From: Alphaproteobacteria bacterium | GTDB lineage: Bacteria > Pseudomonadota > Alphaproteobacteria > ATCC43930 > CGMCC-115725 | Length of the DNA stretch: 32,110 nucleotides | Direction of reading: 5' to 3' | Assembly: GCA_019240125.1 (NCBI GenBank) | Contig: JAFAYW010000247.1 | Span: 1 to 32,110, forward strand | In this document: positions 22,868-32,110 of the stretch, one piece after another | Position numbering within the stretch: position 1 is the stretch's first letter | How the letters are laid out: each line of letters opens with the position of its first letter | The notes under the pieces: model-generated | What the model was told of the DNA's origin: nothing | Databases searched by the model: none | Seen by the model: the letters and a program-made list of their open reading frames with translations, nothing else | Position numbers and translations under genes: made by a program

Positions 22868-24073
22868 ATGGATTACGAAGGTTTTTTCAAACAGCGACTA
22901 GATGCTCTCCGGGCCGAAGGACGGTACCGCGTATTCGCGGACCTGGAACGTCGGCGTGGCCGGTTCCCACGGGCCTTTGATCATCGCAGCGGCGCCGAGG
23001 TCACGGTATGGTGCTCCAACGATTATCTCGGCATGGGGCAGCACCCGATCGTGACCGAGGCGATGATCGCCGCGATCGATGCGACCGGCGCCGGAGCCGG
23101 CGGCACGCGCAACATTTCGGGCAACGCACACACCCACGTGCTGCTGGAGCGCGAGCTTGCCGATCTGCACGGGCGCGACGCCGCTCTGGTATTCACCTCC
23201 GGCTATGTGGCTAACGAAGCCACGTTGTCGACCTTGGCGTCGAGCGTGCCGGGCATGGTGGTGTTCTCGGATGCGCTGAACCACGCCTCGATGATTGCCG
23301 GCATTCGCAACAGCCGCGCCGAAAAGCACATCTTCCGGCACAATGATCCCACCGATCTGGCACGTCGGCTCGCCGCGTTGCCACGCGAGCAGCCCAAGCT
23401 GGTTTGCTTCGAATCGGTGTATTCGATGGATGGCGACATCGCGCCGATCGCCGAGTTGTGCGATGTCGCCGATCGCTATGGTGCGATGACCTATCTCGAC
23501 GAGGTGCACGCGGTCGGGCTTTACGGCGAACGCGGCGCCGGGATCGCCGAGCGCGATGGCGTCCTGCATCGGCCGACGATCATCCAGGGAACGCTGGCCA
23601 AGGCGTTCGGGGTGATGGGCGGGTACACCGTCGGCTCAAGCGCCTTGATCGATTTCCTGCGCAGCCATGCGCCGGGTTTCATCTTCACCACCTCCCTGCC
23701 GCCGGCCTTGGCGGCCGGTGCGCTCGCAGCCGTGCGGCATCTGAAGGAAAGCCAAGCCGAACGGCAGCGGCATCAGGAACGCGTCGCGCTGGTCAAGCAT
23801 TGCTTGATCGAGGCCGGTTTGCCAGTCATGCCGAGCGAAAGTCATATCGTGCCGGTGCTGATTGGCGACGCCGCGCTGTGCAAGGAGGCCTCCGACGCCT
23901 TGTTGCACGACCACCAGATTTATGTGCAGCCGATCAACTACCCGACGGTCCCGCGCGGTACGGAGCGACTGCGCCTGACCCCAAGCCCGCTGCACAGCGA
24001 CGAGGATGTCGAGGCGCTGGTGCGGGCATTATCGCAGGTCTGGCAGAGCCTCACCCTGCGCAAGGTCGCCTGA
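22868..24073 (+). CDS. hemA: 5-aminolevulinate synthase
   Basis: PLP enzyme that condenses glycine and succinyl-CoA to 5-aminolevulinate, the first step of tetrapyrrole synthesis in alphaproteobacteria. From the ATG at 22868 it is 401 residues and starts [20 protein letters not shown], as in the family. Landmarks are [12 protein letters not shown], the Gly-rich [13 protein letters not shown], His139 (SDALNHASM), Asp211 in [10 protein letters not shown] and the Schiff-base Lys245 in [13 protein letters not shown]. An upstream TTG (22784) with a better ribosome-binding site would give a 429-residue form. The 3' end overlaps the convergent cation-exporter gene by 45 bases. No other heme gene is in the window. 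Confidence 0.96.
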   Translation: MDYEGFFKQRLDALRAEGRYRVFADLERRRGRFPRAFDHRSGAEVTVWCSNDYLGMGQHPIVTEAMIAAIDATGAGAGGTRNISGNAHTHVLLERELADLHGRDAALVFTSGYVANEATLSTLASSVPGMVVFSDALNHASMIAGIRNSRAEKHIFRHNDPTDLARRLAALPREQPKLVCFESVYSMDGDIAPIAELCDVADRYGAMTYLDEVHAVGLYGERGAGIAERDGVLHRPTIIQGTLAKAFGVMGGYTVGSSALIDFLRSHAPGFIFTTSLPPALAAGALAAVRHLKESQAERQRHQERVALVKHCLIEAGLPVMPSESHIVPVLIGDAALCKEASDALLHDHQIYVQPINYPTVPRGTERLRLTPSPLHSDEDVEALVRALSQVWQSLTLRKVA

Positions 24074-24997
24074 CAAGGGGTCCTCGCTCCGTTCCGGGCC
24101 AGGGAACATGACCGTTTCTTCGATTCCGGCGGGGTCCTCGTGAATGATGATCTCGGCGTGAGGGAACGCGCGCCGCAGGTCGGCCTCGACGCTGTCCGAG
24201 ATTTCGTGCGCGCGCAGCAGCTTCATATCGCCATCCATCTCGATGTGCAGCTGGATGAACGCGGTTGGCCCGGCGGCACGCGTGCGGATGTCATGCACCG
24301 ACTGAACCTCTGGATGGCCCTCAGCAATCTTGCGCACCAGTGCCCGCTCGGCATCTGGCAACTCTCGATCCATCAGCTGAGTCAGCGACAGCCGGGCGAT
24401 CTTTGCCGCGCCATAAATGATCCAGATCCCGACTGCGGCGCCAACCAGCGGATCAAGGATTGGCGCCGATAGCCAGCTCCCGAGCAGGAGTGTCGCGATG
24501 ACGCTGCCATTGAGTACAAGATCACTCCTGTAATGCAATTCGTCGGCCCCGATCGCCAGCGAACCCGTCAGCCGCACGACATGCCGCTGATAGGTGACCA
24601 GAGCGATGGTCAACACGATCGCGCACGCCATCACCGCGATACCGCTCACGGCATGAACCACCGGCGTCGGAGACACCAGCCGGCGTATCGCCTCCGCCAT
24701 CAGCAGGAGAGCACTGCCGCCCAGGAAGGCTGACTGTGCCAGGGCGGCAAGCGGTTCGGCCTTCCCGTGCCCGAAGCGATGCTCGCGGTCGGCCGGCACG
24801 GCGGCTTGCTGAATGGCGAAGAGATTGAGCAGCGACGCTCCGACATCGACAAACGAGTCAACGAGGCTCGACAGCAATGCAACTGAGCCAGTTCCGATCC
24901 AGGCCGCCAGCTTGACGGCGATCAGCAGCGTCCCAACGACAACAGCCGCATACGAGGCACGCTTGCGCAACCGTTGGCCGGCGGCGCCGGAAATCAT
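24029..24997 (-). CDS. Cation diffusion facilitator, FieF/YiiP-like
   Basis: About 322 residues from the ATG at 24997. Six transmembrane helices precede a cytoplasmic C-terminal domain. The transport site matches YiiP with an offset of two: Asp47 and Asp51 in [11 protein letters not shown], His155 and Asp159 in [11 protein letters not shown]. The loop site is also present: Asp70, His73, His77 in [18 protein letters not shown]. The C-terminal domain has [18 protein letters not shown] and [10 protein letters not shown], the expected zinc-binding histidines. It should export Zn2+ (or Fe2+/Cd2+) in exchange for protons. Its start lies just below the end of the PdxH-like gene on the same strand, so the two may be co-transcribed. 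Confidence 0.93.
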   Translation of the reverse strand: MISGAAGQRLRKRASYAAVVVGTLLIAVKLAAWIGTGSVALLSSLVDSFVDVGASLLNLFAIQQAAVPADREHRFGHGKAEPLAALAQSAFLGGSALLLMAEAIRRLVSPTPVVHAVSGIAVMACAIVLTIALVTYQRHVVRLTGSLAIGADELHYRSDLVLNGSVIATLLLGSWLSAPILDPLVGAAVGIWIIYGAAKIARLSLTQLMDRELPDAERALVRKIAEGHPEVQSVHDIRTRAAGPTAFIQLHIEMDGDMKLLRAHEISDSVEADLRRAFPHAEIIIHEDPAGIEETVMFPGPERSEDPLSGDLAQGEALPDLR

Positions 24998-25007
24998 GGC
25001 CCGGAAA

Positions 25008-25604
25008 TCATGGATATAGACGCTGCTTTTGCCATGCGCGGCCGCTCCGGCGGAACACCACACGGTCGTGCAGGCGGTGCGGCCGGTCCTGCCAGAATTC
25101 GACGGCCTCGGGGATTAGCCGGAACCCCGACCAGTTCGGCGGGCGTGGCACCTCGGCCGGTTCCGGATATTGGTGGGAGACGGTCGCGAAGGCTCTGGCG
25201 AGCTCGTCACGGCTGTCCAGCGGCCGTGATTGCGCCGATGCCCAGGCGCCGAGGCGGCTTTCGCGTGGCCGACTGGCGAAGTACGCATCGGCTTCCTCCG
25301 GCGTGACGATCTCGGTGGTCCCTTCGATCCGCACCTGCCGGCCAAGCGATTTCCAGTGGAAGCACAACGCGGCCTGCGGATTGCCGAGCAGTTCTTCCGC
25401 CTTGCGGCTCTCGAAGTTCGTGTAGAAGACAAACCCGCGTGGATCGACCCCTTTGAGCAGTAGAGCCCGCGCCGACGGCCGGCCTTCCGGCGTAGTTGTC
25501 GCCACGATCATCGCCTCGGCCAGCGGCTCACTCGCATTGGCCAGCTCGAACCAGCGGGCGAATGGAACAAAGGGCTCGGTTTCAGGAACCGTGTCGTCGC
25601 TCAT
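25008..25604 (-). CDS. pdxH: Pyridoxamine 5'-phosphate oxidase family protein (PdxH-like)
   Basis: FMN-binding protein of 198 residues. PdxH oxidises pyridoxamine or pyridoxine phosphate to PLP. Family motifs are RPSARALLLKGVDPRGFVFY, TNFESRKAEELLGNPQAAL, FHWKSLGRQVRIEG, the substrate arm SRLGAWASAQSR, and the C-terminal EFWQDRPHRLHDR followed by the RLYP ending. These support a true PdxH rather than a generic FMN-split-barrel protein. It could be a second copy in the genome, which cannot be judged here. It lies between the YihY-like gene (35 bases upstream) and the cation exporter, all on the minus strand. Confidence 0.92.
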   Translation of the reverse strand: MSDDTVPETEPFVPFARWFELANASEPLAEAMIVATTTPEGRPSARALLLKGVDPRGFVFYTNFESRKAEELLGNPQAALCFHWKSLGRQVRIEGTTEIVTPEEADAYFASRPRESRLGAWASAQSRPLDSRDELARAFATVSHQYPEPAEVPRPPNWSGFRLIPEAVEFWQDRPHRLHDRVVFRRSGRAWQKQRLYP

Positions 25605-25639
25605 CCGTACTTATGTTCCCCCGGTATCGTTGCGCTCCA

Positions 25640-26995
25640 CTACTCCGACGCCTTGGCCTCGGCAACCACCCTGATCGGAGTTGGCGGCGAGCGGTATACC
25701 TCTTTAAGAACCGTAGCCAAACTCACGCGCATCACCCCGGCTTCCGCCGAGACGATGCGTTCCATCGCCGGCGCGACCTGCCGCTGCCAGGGCGCCAGCG
25801 GTCGCGCCAACCAATTCCCCGCTAACGGCAATCCGAGACCAATATATAGGTCGTGCAGCGTGGCTGTATCGAGACTCCACGCCAACACCCATGCGCCGCC
25901 TTGCGTTGGCGCGACAAAGCCGGCTCGCGCCAGACGTTGCAGATGATCGTCGATCACCGATGTCGCGACACCGAGTTCATCCGCCAGGTCCTTGACCCGG
26001 GACACCGCGCCAGCTTGCTGGGCCCGCGCCAAGGCAGCGATTAATGCAAGACTGAAGCCGAGACGGACGCCACCGCTGCCGATATGAACCAGGCGCTCGT
26101 CGACCCGCCATGTCGGCAAATTCGCAGCAACCACCGCTCCCAGCAAGACCGCCGACCAAGTCACATACATCCACAGCAGAAAAATCGGGATTCCAGCGAT
26201 GGCGCCGTAGACGATCTGGTACGACGACATCGCGCCGATATAGATCGAAAATCCGACTTTAAGGATCTCGATCGCCACCGCCGCGACCGCCGCTCCACGG
26301 ACCCCGTCGCGCCAGCGGATGGCGCAGTTGGGGATGACGCAATACAGCAGCGTGCAGGCGACCAGCTCGAGCAGAAACGGGATCAGCCGCGCCAGATAAT
26401 GCGGCCAGCCACTGGCGAACTGGGTGAGCGTCTCGGGGTTGAGCCCGGCCCGGCGCGCCGCTGTGTCGAGATAGGTCGAGAGCGTCATGCTCATCCCGAT
26501 CAACAGCGGTCCAAGCGTCATCAAGGTCCAATAGGCAAGCACCCGCTGCGACCACGGCCGGGCGGCACCAACGCGCCATAGCGCGTTCAACTGATCCTCG
26601 ACCGTCACCAATAGCAGGATGCCGGTACCGGCGATCCCGATGATGCCGATAGCGGTTGCCTGTGCCGCGGACCCGGCGAAATACTGAAACCAGTACGCTG
26701 CCTGCTCGCTTATTGCGGGCACGAAATTCTGAAAGGCGAGCCCCAGCATGTCCTGGCGTACACCAGCGAACTTCGGAAAGGCCGACAGGATGCCAAACCC
26801 GATAACGCCAAGCGGCACCAGCGAGACAAGAGTCGTATAGCTGAGCGCGCCCGAGGCGGCAAAACAGCCATCGCGATTAAAGCGGTGCAGCGCATAGCCG
26901 CAGAACGTCCGCAAATCGGCTAAGTGAACTCGTAACCGGCTGCTGGGGACCTCCGCCGCGGTCCCCGCGGCCCTGCTTCGCTCCATTCGCTGCAT
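25640..26995 (-). CDS. YihY/BrkB family membrane protein with C-terminal winged helix
   Basis: Protein of 451 residues. The membrane part carries the YihY/BrkB pattern: FNRDGCFAASGALSYTTLVS (from residue 39), later YGAIAGIPIFLLWMYVTWSA (263-282), with six or so helices. This family was once misnamed ribonuclease BN; its function is unsettled. After residue 300 there is a cytoplasmic extension with a helix-turn-helix pattern, VKDLADELGVATSVIDDHLQ (334-353), then GFVAPTQGGAWVLAW like the wing. The rest of the tail is helical and ends in a charged segment. The ATG at 26995 has AGGA just upstream. It may head a minus-strand unit with pdxH and the exporter. Confidence 0.9.
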   Translation of the reverse strand: MQRMERSRAAGTAAEVPSSRLRVHLADLRTFCGYALHRFNRDGCFAASGALSYTTLVSLVPLGVIGFGILSAFPKFAGVRQDMLGLAFQNFVPAISEQAAYWFQYFAGSAAQATAIGIIGIAGTGILLLVTVEDQLNALWRVGAARPWSQRVLAYWTLMTLGPLLIGMSMTLSTYLDTAARRAGLNPETLTQFASGWPHYLARLIPFLLELVACTLLYCVIPNCAIRWRDGVRGAAVAAVAIEILKVGFSIYIGAMSSYQIVYGAIAGIPIFLLWMYVTWSAVLLGAVVAANLPTWRVDERLVHIGSGGVRLGFSLALIAALARAQQAGAVSRVKDLADELGVATSVIDDHLQRLARAGFVAPTQGGAWVLAWSLDTATLHDLYIGLGLPLAGNWLARPLAPWQRQVAPAMERIVSAEAGVMRVSLATVLKEVYRSPPTPIRVVAEAKASE

Positions 26996-27118
26996 GCGTC
27001 CTATATGACCGGCTGTGCCCCGTTAACAAGCAAGCCTGGCAATCGGCGCGTTTGTCGTGCCGCGTCTCCTGCCAGGCCTCCTACCAGAAAGTGTCGCAGT
27101 GTGGGGGAGGCAGCGCGA

Positions 27119-27147
27119 TTGACAGTCTGCGGCACCACCGCTACCAC
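27119..27147 (+). promoter_or_regulatory. Candidate sigma70-type promoter for the oligopeptide ABC operon
   Basis: A perfect -35 box TTGACA (27119-27124) is followed after 17 bases by TACCAC (27142-27147), a weak -10 match (3 of 6). It lies 43 bases before the TTG start of the first ATPase gene, in the divergent space after the YihY-like gene. The position and spacing are right, but the weak -10 suggests an activator or a chance match. Confidence 0.45.
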
Positions 27148-27189
27148 GGCGCAAACCATACGCAAACCGTACAAGGGAGGATAAAAGAT

Positions 27190-28191
27190 TTGCCGTCTCT
27201 GCTCGAGGTAAGTGATCTGCATACCGAGTTTCGCACCGGGCTTGGAGTCCTGCGCGCGGTTGACGGCATTTCATACACGGTTGAAGCGGGCGAGACGGTC
27301 GCCGTCGTGGGCGAGAGCGGCTCGGGAAAATCGGTCGGCGCCCTCTCCCTGTTGCGGCTGATCCCCAACCCACCAGGGCGGATCACTGGCGGCCAGGTGC
27401 TGTTGGACGGCCGCGATCTGATGACGCTCTCCGAGGAGGAGATGCGCCGGGTCCGTGGCGGCGATATCGGCATGGTATTCCAGGAACCGATGACCTCGCT
27501 GAACCCGGTGCTGACAATCGGCCGGCAAATCACCGAAACCATCGAGCAGCACCGTGGCGCCGATCCGAAGGCGGCGCAGCGCCGCGCGGTCGAGCTTCTC
27601 GGCCTGGTCGGGATCAGCGATGCCGAACGACGGTTGCGGCAATACCCGCATCAATTGTCGGGCGGGATGCGGCAGCGCGTGATGATCGCGATCGCGCTGG
27701 CCTGCGAACCGAAGCTGATCATCGCCGACGAACCGACCACCGCGCTCGACGTCACGATCCAGGCGCAGATCCTTGAGCTGATGCAGCAATTGACGCACCG
27801 CCTGGGCGTCGCGCTGATCATCATCACACACAATCTCGGTGTCGTGGCGCGGTACGCCAACAGGGTCAATGTGATGTATGCCGGGCGTATTGTCGAAAGC
27901 GGCAGCGCCGCGGCGCTGTATCACGATCCGCGTCATCCCTACACGATGGCGCTCTTGCGCTCAGTGCCTCGGCTCGACCGGCCGAGGCAGGCACGGCTCG
28001 ATCCGATTGAGGGGCAACCGCCAGACCTGACGCGGCTCGGCCGCGGTTGCTCCTTTCAGCCGCGCTGCCGGTTCGCGATCCCGTCGTGCGGCGACGCCCC
28101 GCCGCCGCTGTCGCCGGTCGATAATGCCGGGCATTACGCCGCCTGCTACCGCAGCCGCGAGCTCAGCGAAATCTCCGGCGCCGCGGCGTGA
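27190..28191 (+). CDS. Oligopeptide/dipeptide ABC transporter ATPase, OppD/DppD-like
   Basis: About 333 residues from a TTG start at 27190, chosen because GGGAGG lies 9 bases upstream and the protein then begins (M)[15 protein letters not shown] like the family. Walker A is GESGSGKS (residues 41-48), then [16 protein letters not shown], signature LSGGMRQR, Walker [19 protein letters not shown] and the switch ITHN. The C-terminal oligopeptide-type extension carries the cysteine pattern [15 protein letters not shown]. It energises import of peptides or similar solutes with the OppF-like partner downstream, whose GTG start overlaps its stop (GTGA). The permeases are not in the window. Confidence 0.94.
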   Translation: MPSLLEVSDLHTEFRTGLGVLRAVDGISYTVEAGETVAVVGESGSGKSVGALSLLRLIPNPPGRITGGQVLLDGRDLMTLSEEEMRRVRGGDIGMVFQEPMTSLNPVLTIGRQITETIEQHRGADPKAAQRRAVELLGLVGISDAERRLRQYPHQLSGGMRQRVMIAIALACEPKLIIADEPTTALDVTIQAQILELMQQLTHRLGVALIIITHNLGVVARYANRVNVMYAGRIVESGSAAALYHDPRHPYTMALLRSVPRLDRPRQARLDPIEGQPPDLTRLGRGCSFQPRCRFAIPSCGDAPPPLSPVDNAGHYAACYRSRELSEISGAAA

Positions 28192-29189
28192 ACACGATGG
28201 CCGCGGCGGAGACCGCGCCGCTGCTCCAGGTGCGCGGGCTGCGGATGCATTTCCCGGTCAGCGAGGGCATGCTGGCGCGCCGTCACATCGGCCACGTCAA
28301 GGCGGTGGACGGTGTTGATCTGGCGATTGGCCGCGGCGAGACGCTCGGCCTCGTCGGCGAGAGCGGTTGCGGCAAGACTACGATGGGCCGCTGCATCCTG
28401 CGGCTGGAAACGCCGACTGAAGGCGAAATCATCTATGACGGGCGGGACATCGCCCATTTCAACCGCAAGCAGATGGTCGCCCTGCGGCGACGCATTCAGG
28501 TTATCTTCCAAGATCCGTACAGTTCGTTGAACCCGCGCATGAAGGTCGGCTCGATCATCGCCGAGCCGATGCATGTGCACGGCGTCGAGCCGGACGCGAC
28601 AAAGCGTAATGCCCGGGTGCGAGAATTATTAACCCTCTGCGGCCTCAATCCCGGGTTCGCCGACCGCTATCCGCATGAAATGTCCGGCGGCCAGCGGCAG
28701 CGTGTGGGCATCGCGCGGGCGCTGGCGCTCAACCCTGAATTCATCGTCTGCGACGAGGCGGTCTCGGCGCTCGATGTCTCGATCCAGGCACAGATCATCA
28801 ACCTGCTCGAAGACCTGCGCGAGAAGCTGAATCTCACCTATCTGTTCATCGCGCATGACTTGTCTGTCGTGCGGCATATCTGCCACCGCGTCGCCGTGAT
28901 GTATCTCGGCCGCATCGTCGAACTCGCGGGCAGTGACGAGTTGTTCGACAATCCGCTGCATCCCTATACCCGCGCCCTGCTGGCGGCGGTGCCGATACCC
29001 GATCCCACGATCGAGGCGAGTCGCACGTTTCAGCCAGTGGCAGGCGAGGTGCCAAGTCCGATCAACCCGCCGCCAGGCTGCGTGTTTCATCCGCGCTGCA
29101 GCCTGGCGGTTGCCGAATGTCGCCAGACCCGGCCGGAATTGCGCGAATTGCGGCCCGGCCACTGGGTCGCCTGCAGCCAGGTGCAATGA
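28188..29189 (+). CDS. Oligopeptide/dipeptide ABC transporter ATPase, OppF/DppF-like
   Basis: Protein of 333 residues from the GTG at 28188 (overlapping the upstream stop); an ATG at 28197 is possible. Walker A is GESGCGKTT (57-65), then [14 protein letters not shown], signature MSGGQRQR, and Walker [19 protein letters not shown], where Ala replaces the common Pro after Glu. The C-terminal extension contains [15 protein letters not shown]. It pairs with the OppD-like ATPase as the second nucleotide-binding subunit of the importer. Its stop overlaps the start of the binding-protein gene (ATGA), so ATPases and receptor are translated as a block. Confidence 0.94.
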   Translation: MNTMAAAETAPLLQVRGLRMHFPVSEGMLARRHIGHVKAVDGVDLAIGRGETLGLVGESGCGKTTMGRCILRLETPTEGEIIYDGRDIAHFNRKQMVALRRRIQVIFQDPYSSLNPRMKVGSIIAEPMHVHGVEPDATKRNARVRELLTLCGLNPGFADRYPHEMSGGQRQRVGIARALALNPEFIVCDEAVSALDVSIQAQIINLLEDLREKLNLTYLFIAHDLSVVRHICHRVAVMYLGRIVELAGSDELFDNPLHPYTRALLAAVPIPDPTIEASRTFQPVAGEVPSPINPPPGCVFHPRCSLAVAECRQTRPELRELRPGHWVACSQVQ

Positions 29190-30787
29190 TGCTGAAGTCG
29201 CTCAGAGCCGTTCTCGCCTGCGTGCTGCTTGGGCTCGCGGCGCCGGCTGTCGCGGATGAGACGCCCAAGCACGGGGGCACCCTGACCTATCTGATCCCGG
29301 CCGACGCGCCGCCGAGCTTTGATGCCCATCGCGAGGGGACGTACGCGACACTGCACGCAACAGCGCCCTTCTATAGCGTGCTGATCCGCATCAACCCCGA
29401 CAATCCGGCATCGACCAGCGATTTCGTCTGCGACCTCTGCACCGAGATGCCGCAGCCGACCGAGGACGGCAAGACCTACACCTTCAAGATCCGTGACGGC
29501 GTGAAATTCCACGACGGGTCACCGCTGACATCCGCCGACGTCGCAGCAAGCTGGCAGGAGATCATCAAGCCGCCGCCGGGCAAGACCAGCGCGCGCGAGT
29601 CTTTCTATGTGATGGTCGACAGCGTCACGGCACCCGATCCGCACACCGTGGTGTTTCGCCTTAAATTCGCCACAGCGGCTTTCGTCCCAGCCCTCGCCGA
29701 TCCATTCGCCTACATTTACGAAAAGGCGATCCTCGACAGGGAACCGCACTGGTACGAAAAGAACATCATGGGCTCCGGCCCGTTCAAGTTCGTCAGCTAC
29801 GACGCGGGGCAATCGATCAAGGGCGAGCGCAACCCCGACTACTACCAGCAGGGTGAGCCGTACCTTGACGGGTTTGTCGGGGTGTTCGCACCAAAACTGG
29901 CGACCCGCGTCGATGCTATCCGCGCCGATCGCGCCGCGATGGAATTCCGCAGCATGCCACCTTCCGCCCGCGATCAGCTGGTGAAGGAACTCGGCGATAA
30001 GATCTCGGTGCAGGAAAGCGATTGGAATTGCGGCAATGTCCTGACCTACAACCATAAGAAAAAGCCGTTCGACGATCCGCGCGTGCGCCGCGCGCTGTCG
30101 CTGGCGATCGATCAGTGGAAGGGTGCGCCCGCGCTGTCGAAGATCGCGATTGTGCGCACTGTTTCGGGAATCGTGTTCCCGGGCTCGCCGCTTGCCGCCA
30201 CTAAGGAGGAATTGCAGCAGCTCCCAGGTTTCTGGCCGGATATCGACAAATCGCGCGCCGAGGCCAGGCGGCTTCTGAAAGAGGCCGGTGCGGAAAATCT
30301 CAGCTTTGAGCTGCTCAATCGGGATGTCGACCAGCCGTTCAAATATGTCGGCACGTTCGTGGTTGATGAATGGAGCAAGATCGGCCTCAAGGTGACTCAG
30401 AAAGTAGTGCCAACGGGCCCATGGCTTGAAAATATGCGCGCCGGCACCTTTGACGTCACGCTCGAGGCCAATTGCCAGAGCGTCGTTAACCCGCTGCTCG
30501 ACACGGGCAAATACCTGCCGCACACGATGTTCACCGAAAACTACGGCAACTACGAAGACCCGCAGGAAATCGACATCTACAACAAGATGCTGCGCGAGAC
30601 CGACCCGCAGAAGCAGCGGGCTCAGATGCGCGAGTTTGAGAAATACGTGCTCGACACGCAGGCACACATGCTGCCGATTACGTTCTGGTACCGCATCGTG
30701 CCATATCGCTCCTATGTGAAGGGGTTCCATAACAGTCCCAGCCACTTCCTCAATCAGGATTTGGCGACGATTTGGCTCGATCGTTGA
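29186..30787 (+). CDS. ABC transporter substrate-binding protein, family 5 (first copy)
   Basis: About 533 residues from the ATG at 29186 (a second ATG follows at 29189). The signal peptide is [20 protein letters not shown] with cleavage near AVA-DET. The mature part shows the SBP_bac_5 pattern: [58 protein letters not shown]. It has an unusual CDLC (Cys82, Cys85) near the N-terminus and a further Cys in DWNCGN, all also present in the next protein. This receptor family binds peptides, nickel or other solutes; the ligand is unknown. It is coupled to the ATPase genes. The permeases normally near it are absent here. Confidence 0.93.
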   Translation: MMLKSLRAVLACVLLGLAAPAVADETPKHGGTLTYLIPADAPPSFDAHREGTYATLHATAPFYSVLIRINPDNPASTSDFVCDLCTEMPQPTEDGKTYTFKIRDGVKFHDGSPLTSADVAASWQEIIKPPPGKTSARESFYVMVDSVTAPDPHTVVFRLKFATAAFVPALADPFAYIYEKAILDREPHWYEKNIMGSGPFKFVSYDAGQSIKGERNPDYYQQGEPYLDGFVGVFAPKLATRVDAIRADRAAMEFRSMPPSARDQLVKELGDKISVQESDWNCGNVLTYNHKKKPFDDPRVRRALSLAIDQWKGAPALSKIAIVRTVSGIVFPGSPLAATKEELQQLPGFWPDIDKSRAEARRLLKEAGAENLSFELLNRDVDQPFKYVGTFVVDEWSKIGLKVTQKVVPTGPWLENMRAGTFDVTLEANCQSVVNPLLDTGKYLPHTMFTENYGNYEDPQEIDIYNKMLRETDPQKQRAQMREFEKYVLDTQAHMLPITFWYRIVPYRSYVKGFHNSPSHFLNQDLATIWLDR

Positions 30788-30951
30788 GGCATACAGCTTC
30801 AAGCAAGCATCCGAAAGGATGGGTTCCACCCTACCAGAAGATTGGAAAACAGCGCCGGTTCCGGCTTCTCGGGTCTGCGCGCGAAGCCGTACTGATACGA
30901 CGATAATAACGGTGCGTGCGCGGACCTGCGCGCGCGGAATGGGAGAGAGAC

Positions 30952-32110
30952 GTGACGGCAAGGTACTTGTGTGTCGCGGCCGGTATTGCCGCCGCCGCGC
31001 TCTTCACCACAACGGCGAAGGCCGATGAGACGCCAAAGCGCGGCGGCATCCTCACCTACCTGATCCCGGCTGACGCGCCGCCGAGTTTCGATGGTCACCG
31101 CGAGCAGACATTTGCCACCGTACAGGCGGTGGCGCCCTACTACAGTGTGCTGATTCGTGTAGACCCGGACAATCCCGCCTCGACCACCGATTTCGTGTGC
31201 GATCTGTGCACCGCGATGCCGAAACCGACCGACAACGGCACCACCTACACCTTCAAGATCCGCGATGGGATCAAGTTCCACGACGGCACGCCGCTGACCG
31301 CCGACGATGTCGCCGCGAGCTGGAACGAGATCGCCTTCCCACCCGAGGGAGTTTTCAGCGCGCGCAAGTCCTTCTTTGAAATGGTCGACAAGATCACCGC
31401 GCCCGACCCGCAAACGGTCGTCTTCCATCTCAAATTCGCGAGCAGCGCCTTCATCCCGGCGCTCGCTGACCCCTTTGCGTTTATCTACAAGAAGGTGCAG
31501 ATCGACAAAGACCCGCATTGGTACGAGAAGAACATTATGGGCTCGGGCCCCTTCAAGCTAGCCAGCTATGATATCGGGCAGTCGATCAAGGGTGTGCGTA
31601 ATCCGGACTACTATCACCAGGGCAAGCCATACCTCGATGGTGTCGAAGGCATCTTCGCGCCGAAGCAGGCAACCCGCATCGATGCCATCCGCAGCGACCG
31701 CGCCGCGATCGAATTCCGCGGCTTCTCGCCCTCCGCCGTTGACGAATTGAAGCAACAGCTCGGCGACAAGCTCGACGTGCAGGAAAGCGTGTGGAACTGC
31801 GGCAGCGATCTGTTCTTCAACCACAAGAAGAAGCCGTTCGACGATGTGCGGGTGCGGCGCGCGCTGACCCTGGCGCTCGACCGCTGGGGCAGCGCGCCAT
31901 CGCTGTCGAAGATCGCCATCGTCAAGGCGGTCGGCGGCATCGTCTTTCCGGAATCGCCGCTGGCGATGAGCCTTGATCAGTTGCACCAGGTGGCCGGCTT
32001 CTGGCCCGATATCGAGAAATCGCGCGCCGAAGCCAAGCGGCTGCTGAAGGAGGCGGGTCAGGAGAATCTTAGCTTCGAACTGCTCAACCGCGATGTCGAT
32101 CAGCCCTACA
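30952..32110 (+). CDS. ABC transporter substrate-binding protein, family 5 (second copy, 3' end cut by window)
   Basis: Open frame from the GTG at 30952, preceded by GGGAGAGAG, to the window end (386 codons visible). The signal peptide is MTARYLCVAAGIAAAALFTT with cleavage near AKA-DET. It is a clear paralogue of the preceding gene, with the same blocks such as [43 protein letters not shown] (VRNPDYYH here), and FWPDIEKSRAEAKRLLKEAG. The CDLC pair (Cys83, Cys86) and the WNCG cysteine are conserved. It follows the first copy by 164 bases, which hold only a small hairpin (CATCC-GAAA-GGATG, 30808-30821) and no strong terminator. Tandem duplication is the simplest origin. Confidence 0.92.
   Translation, partial: MTARYLCVAAGIAAAALFTTTAKADETPKRGGILTYLIPADAPPSFDGHREQTFATVQAVAPYYSVLIRVDPDNPASTTDFVCDLCTAMPKPTDNGTTYTFKIRDGIKFHDGTPLTADDVAASWNEIAFPPEGVFSARKSFFEMVDKITAPDPQTVVFHLKFASSAFIPALADPFAFIYKKVQIDKDPHWYEKNIMGSGPFKLASYDIGQSIKGVRNPDYYHQGKPYLDGVEGIFAPKQATRIDAIRSDRAAIEFRGFSPSAVDELKQQLGDKLDVQESVWNCGSDLFFNHKKKPFDDVRVRRALTLALDRWGSAPSLSKIAIVKAVGGIVFPESPLAMSLDQLHQVAGFWPDIEKSRAEAKRLLKEAGQENLSFELLNRDVDQPY

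Noticed and set aside
30788..30951. Riboswitch-like leader between the two binding proteins
   Set aside because: Only a 5-base stem with a GAAA loop and small GC-rich pairings are visible; no known riboswitch core can be recognised.
29519..30961. Minus-strand frame of 480 codons
   Set aside because: It is the antisense of the first family 5 binding protein; its composition has no domain pattern and the + strand gene is unmistakable.

Overview
The window looks like chromosomal DNA from a high-GC alphaproteobacterium. The main evidence is a 5-aminolevulinate synthase (HemA of the C4/Shemin route), the radA-cvpA-purF gene order, many GTGA/ATGA stop-start overlaps, and abundant ABC-importer and short-chain dehydrogenase genes. 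Rhodospirillales or Hyphomicrobiales would fit, but the sequence does not settle the order. I see no rRNA, tRNA, CRISPR array, integrase or transposase.

Left part (1-4974, + strand): the 3' end of radA, then cvpA, purF, an MHS-type major facilitator transporter and an SDR oxidoreductase. Most junctions are overlaps or short gaps, so this may be one transcription unit built on a housekeeping core. From 5004 to 9992 a minus-strand operon encodes a NitT/TauT-type ABC importer: an NMT1-like binding protein, an intra-operon palindrome, an ATPase, two different TauC/SsuC-type permeases, and a second, unrelated (family 1, Tat-exported) binding protein. A GT-C-like membrane protein (10212-11888), an unlisted 56-residue ORF and an EntS-type MFS exporter (minus) follow.

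Middle part: an SDR, an acyl-CoA dehydrogenase and a DUF3775 protein form a + strand cluster (13629-15981). A frameshifted Uma2-type nuclease remnant lies just after it on the minus strand. Next, a translationally coupled minus-strand pair encodes a class V (serine-glyoxylate type) aminotransferase and a threonine-dehydratase-like enzyme. From 18870 to 20908 there is a cluster of small exported Ser/Gly-rich proteins of unknown function. One carries four about 35-residue repeats. A divergent paralogue and a small one-helix membrane protein accompany it. This is the least explained part of the window.

Right part: an amidase with a coupled lipoprotein, hemA, a FieF/YiiP-like cation exporter whose 3' end overlaps hemA tail to tail, a PdxH-family oxidase, and a YihY/BrkB membrane protein with a C-terminal winged helix. 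From 27190 an oligopeptide-type ABC system begins: two ATPases (OppD-like and OppF-like) and two tandem paralogous family 5 binding proteins, the second cut by the window end. The permeases are not in the window and presumably lie downstream.

All functions are read from motifs and remembered family patterns; no database search was run.
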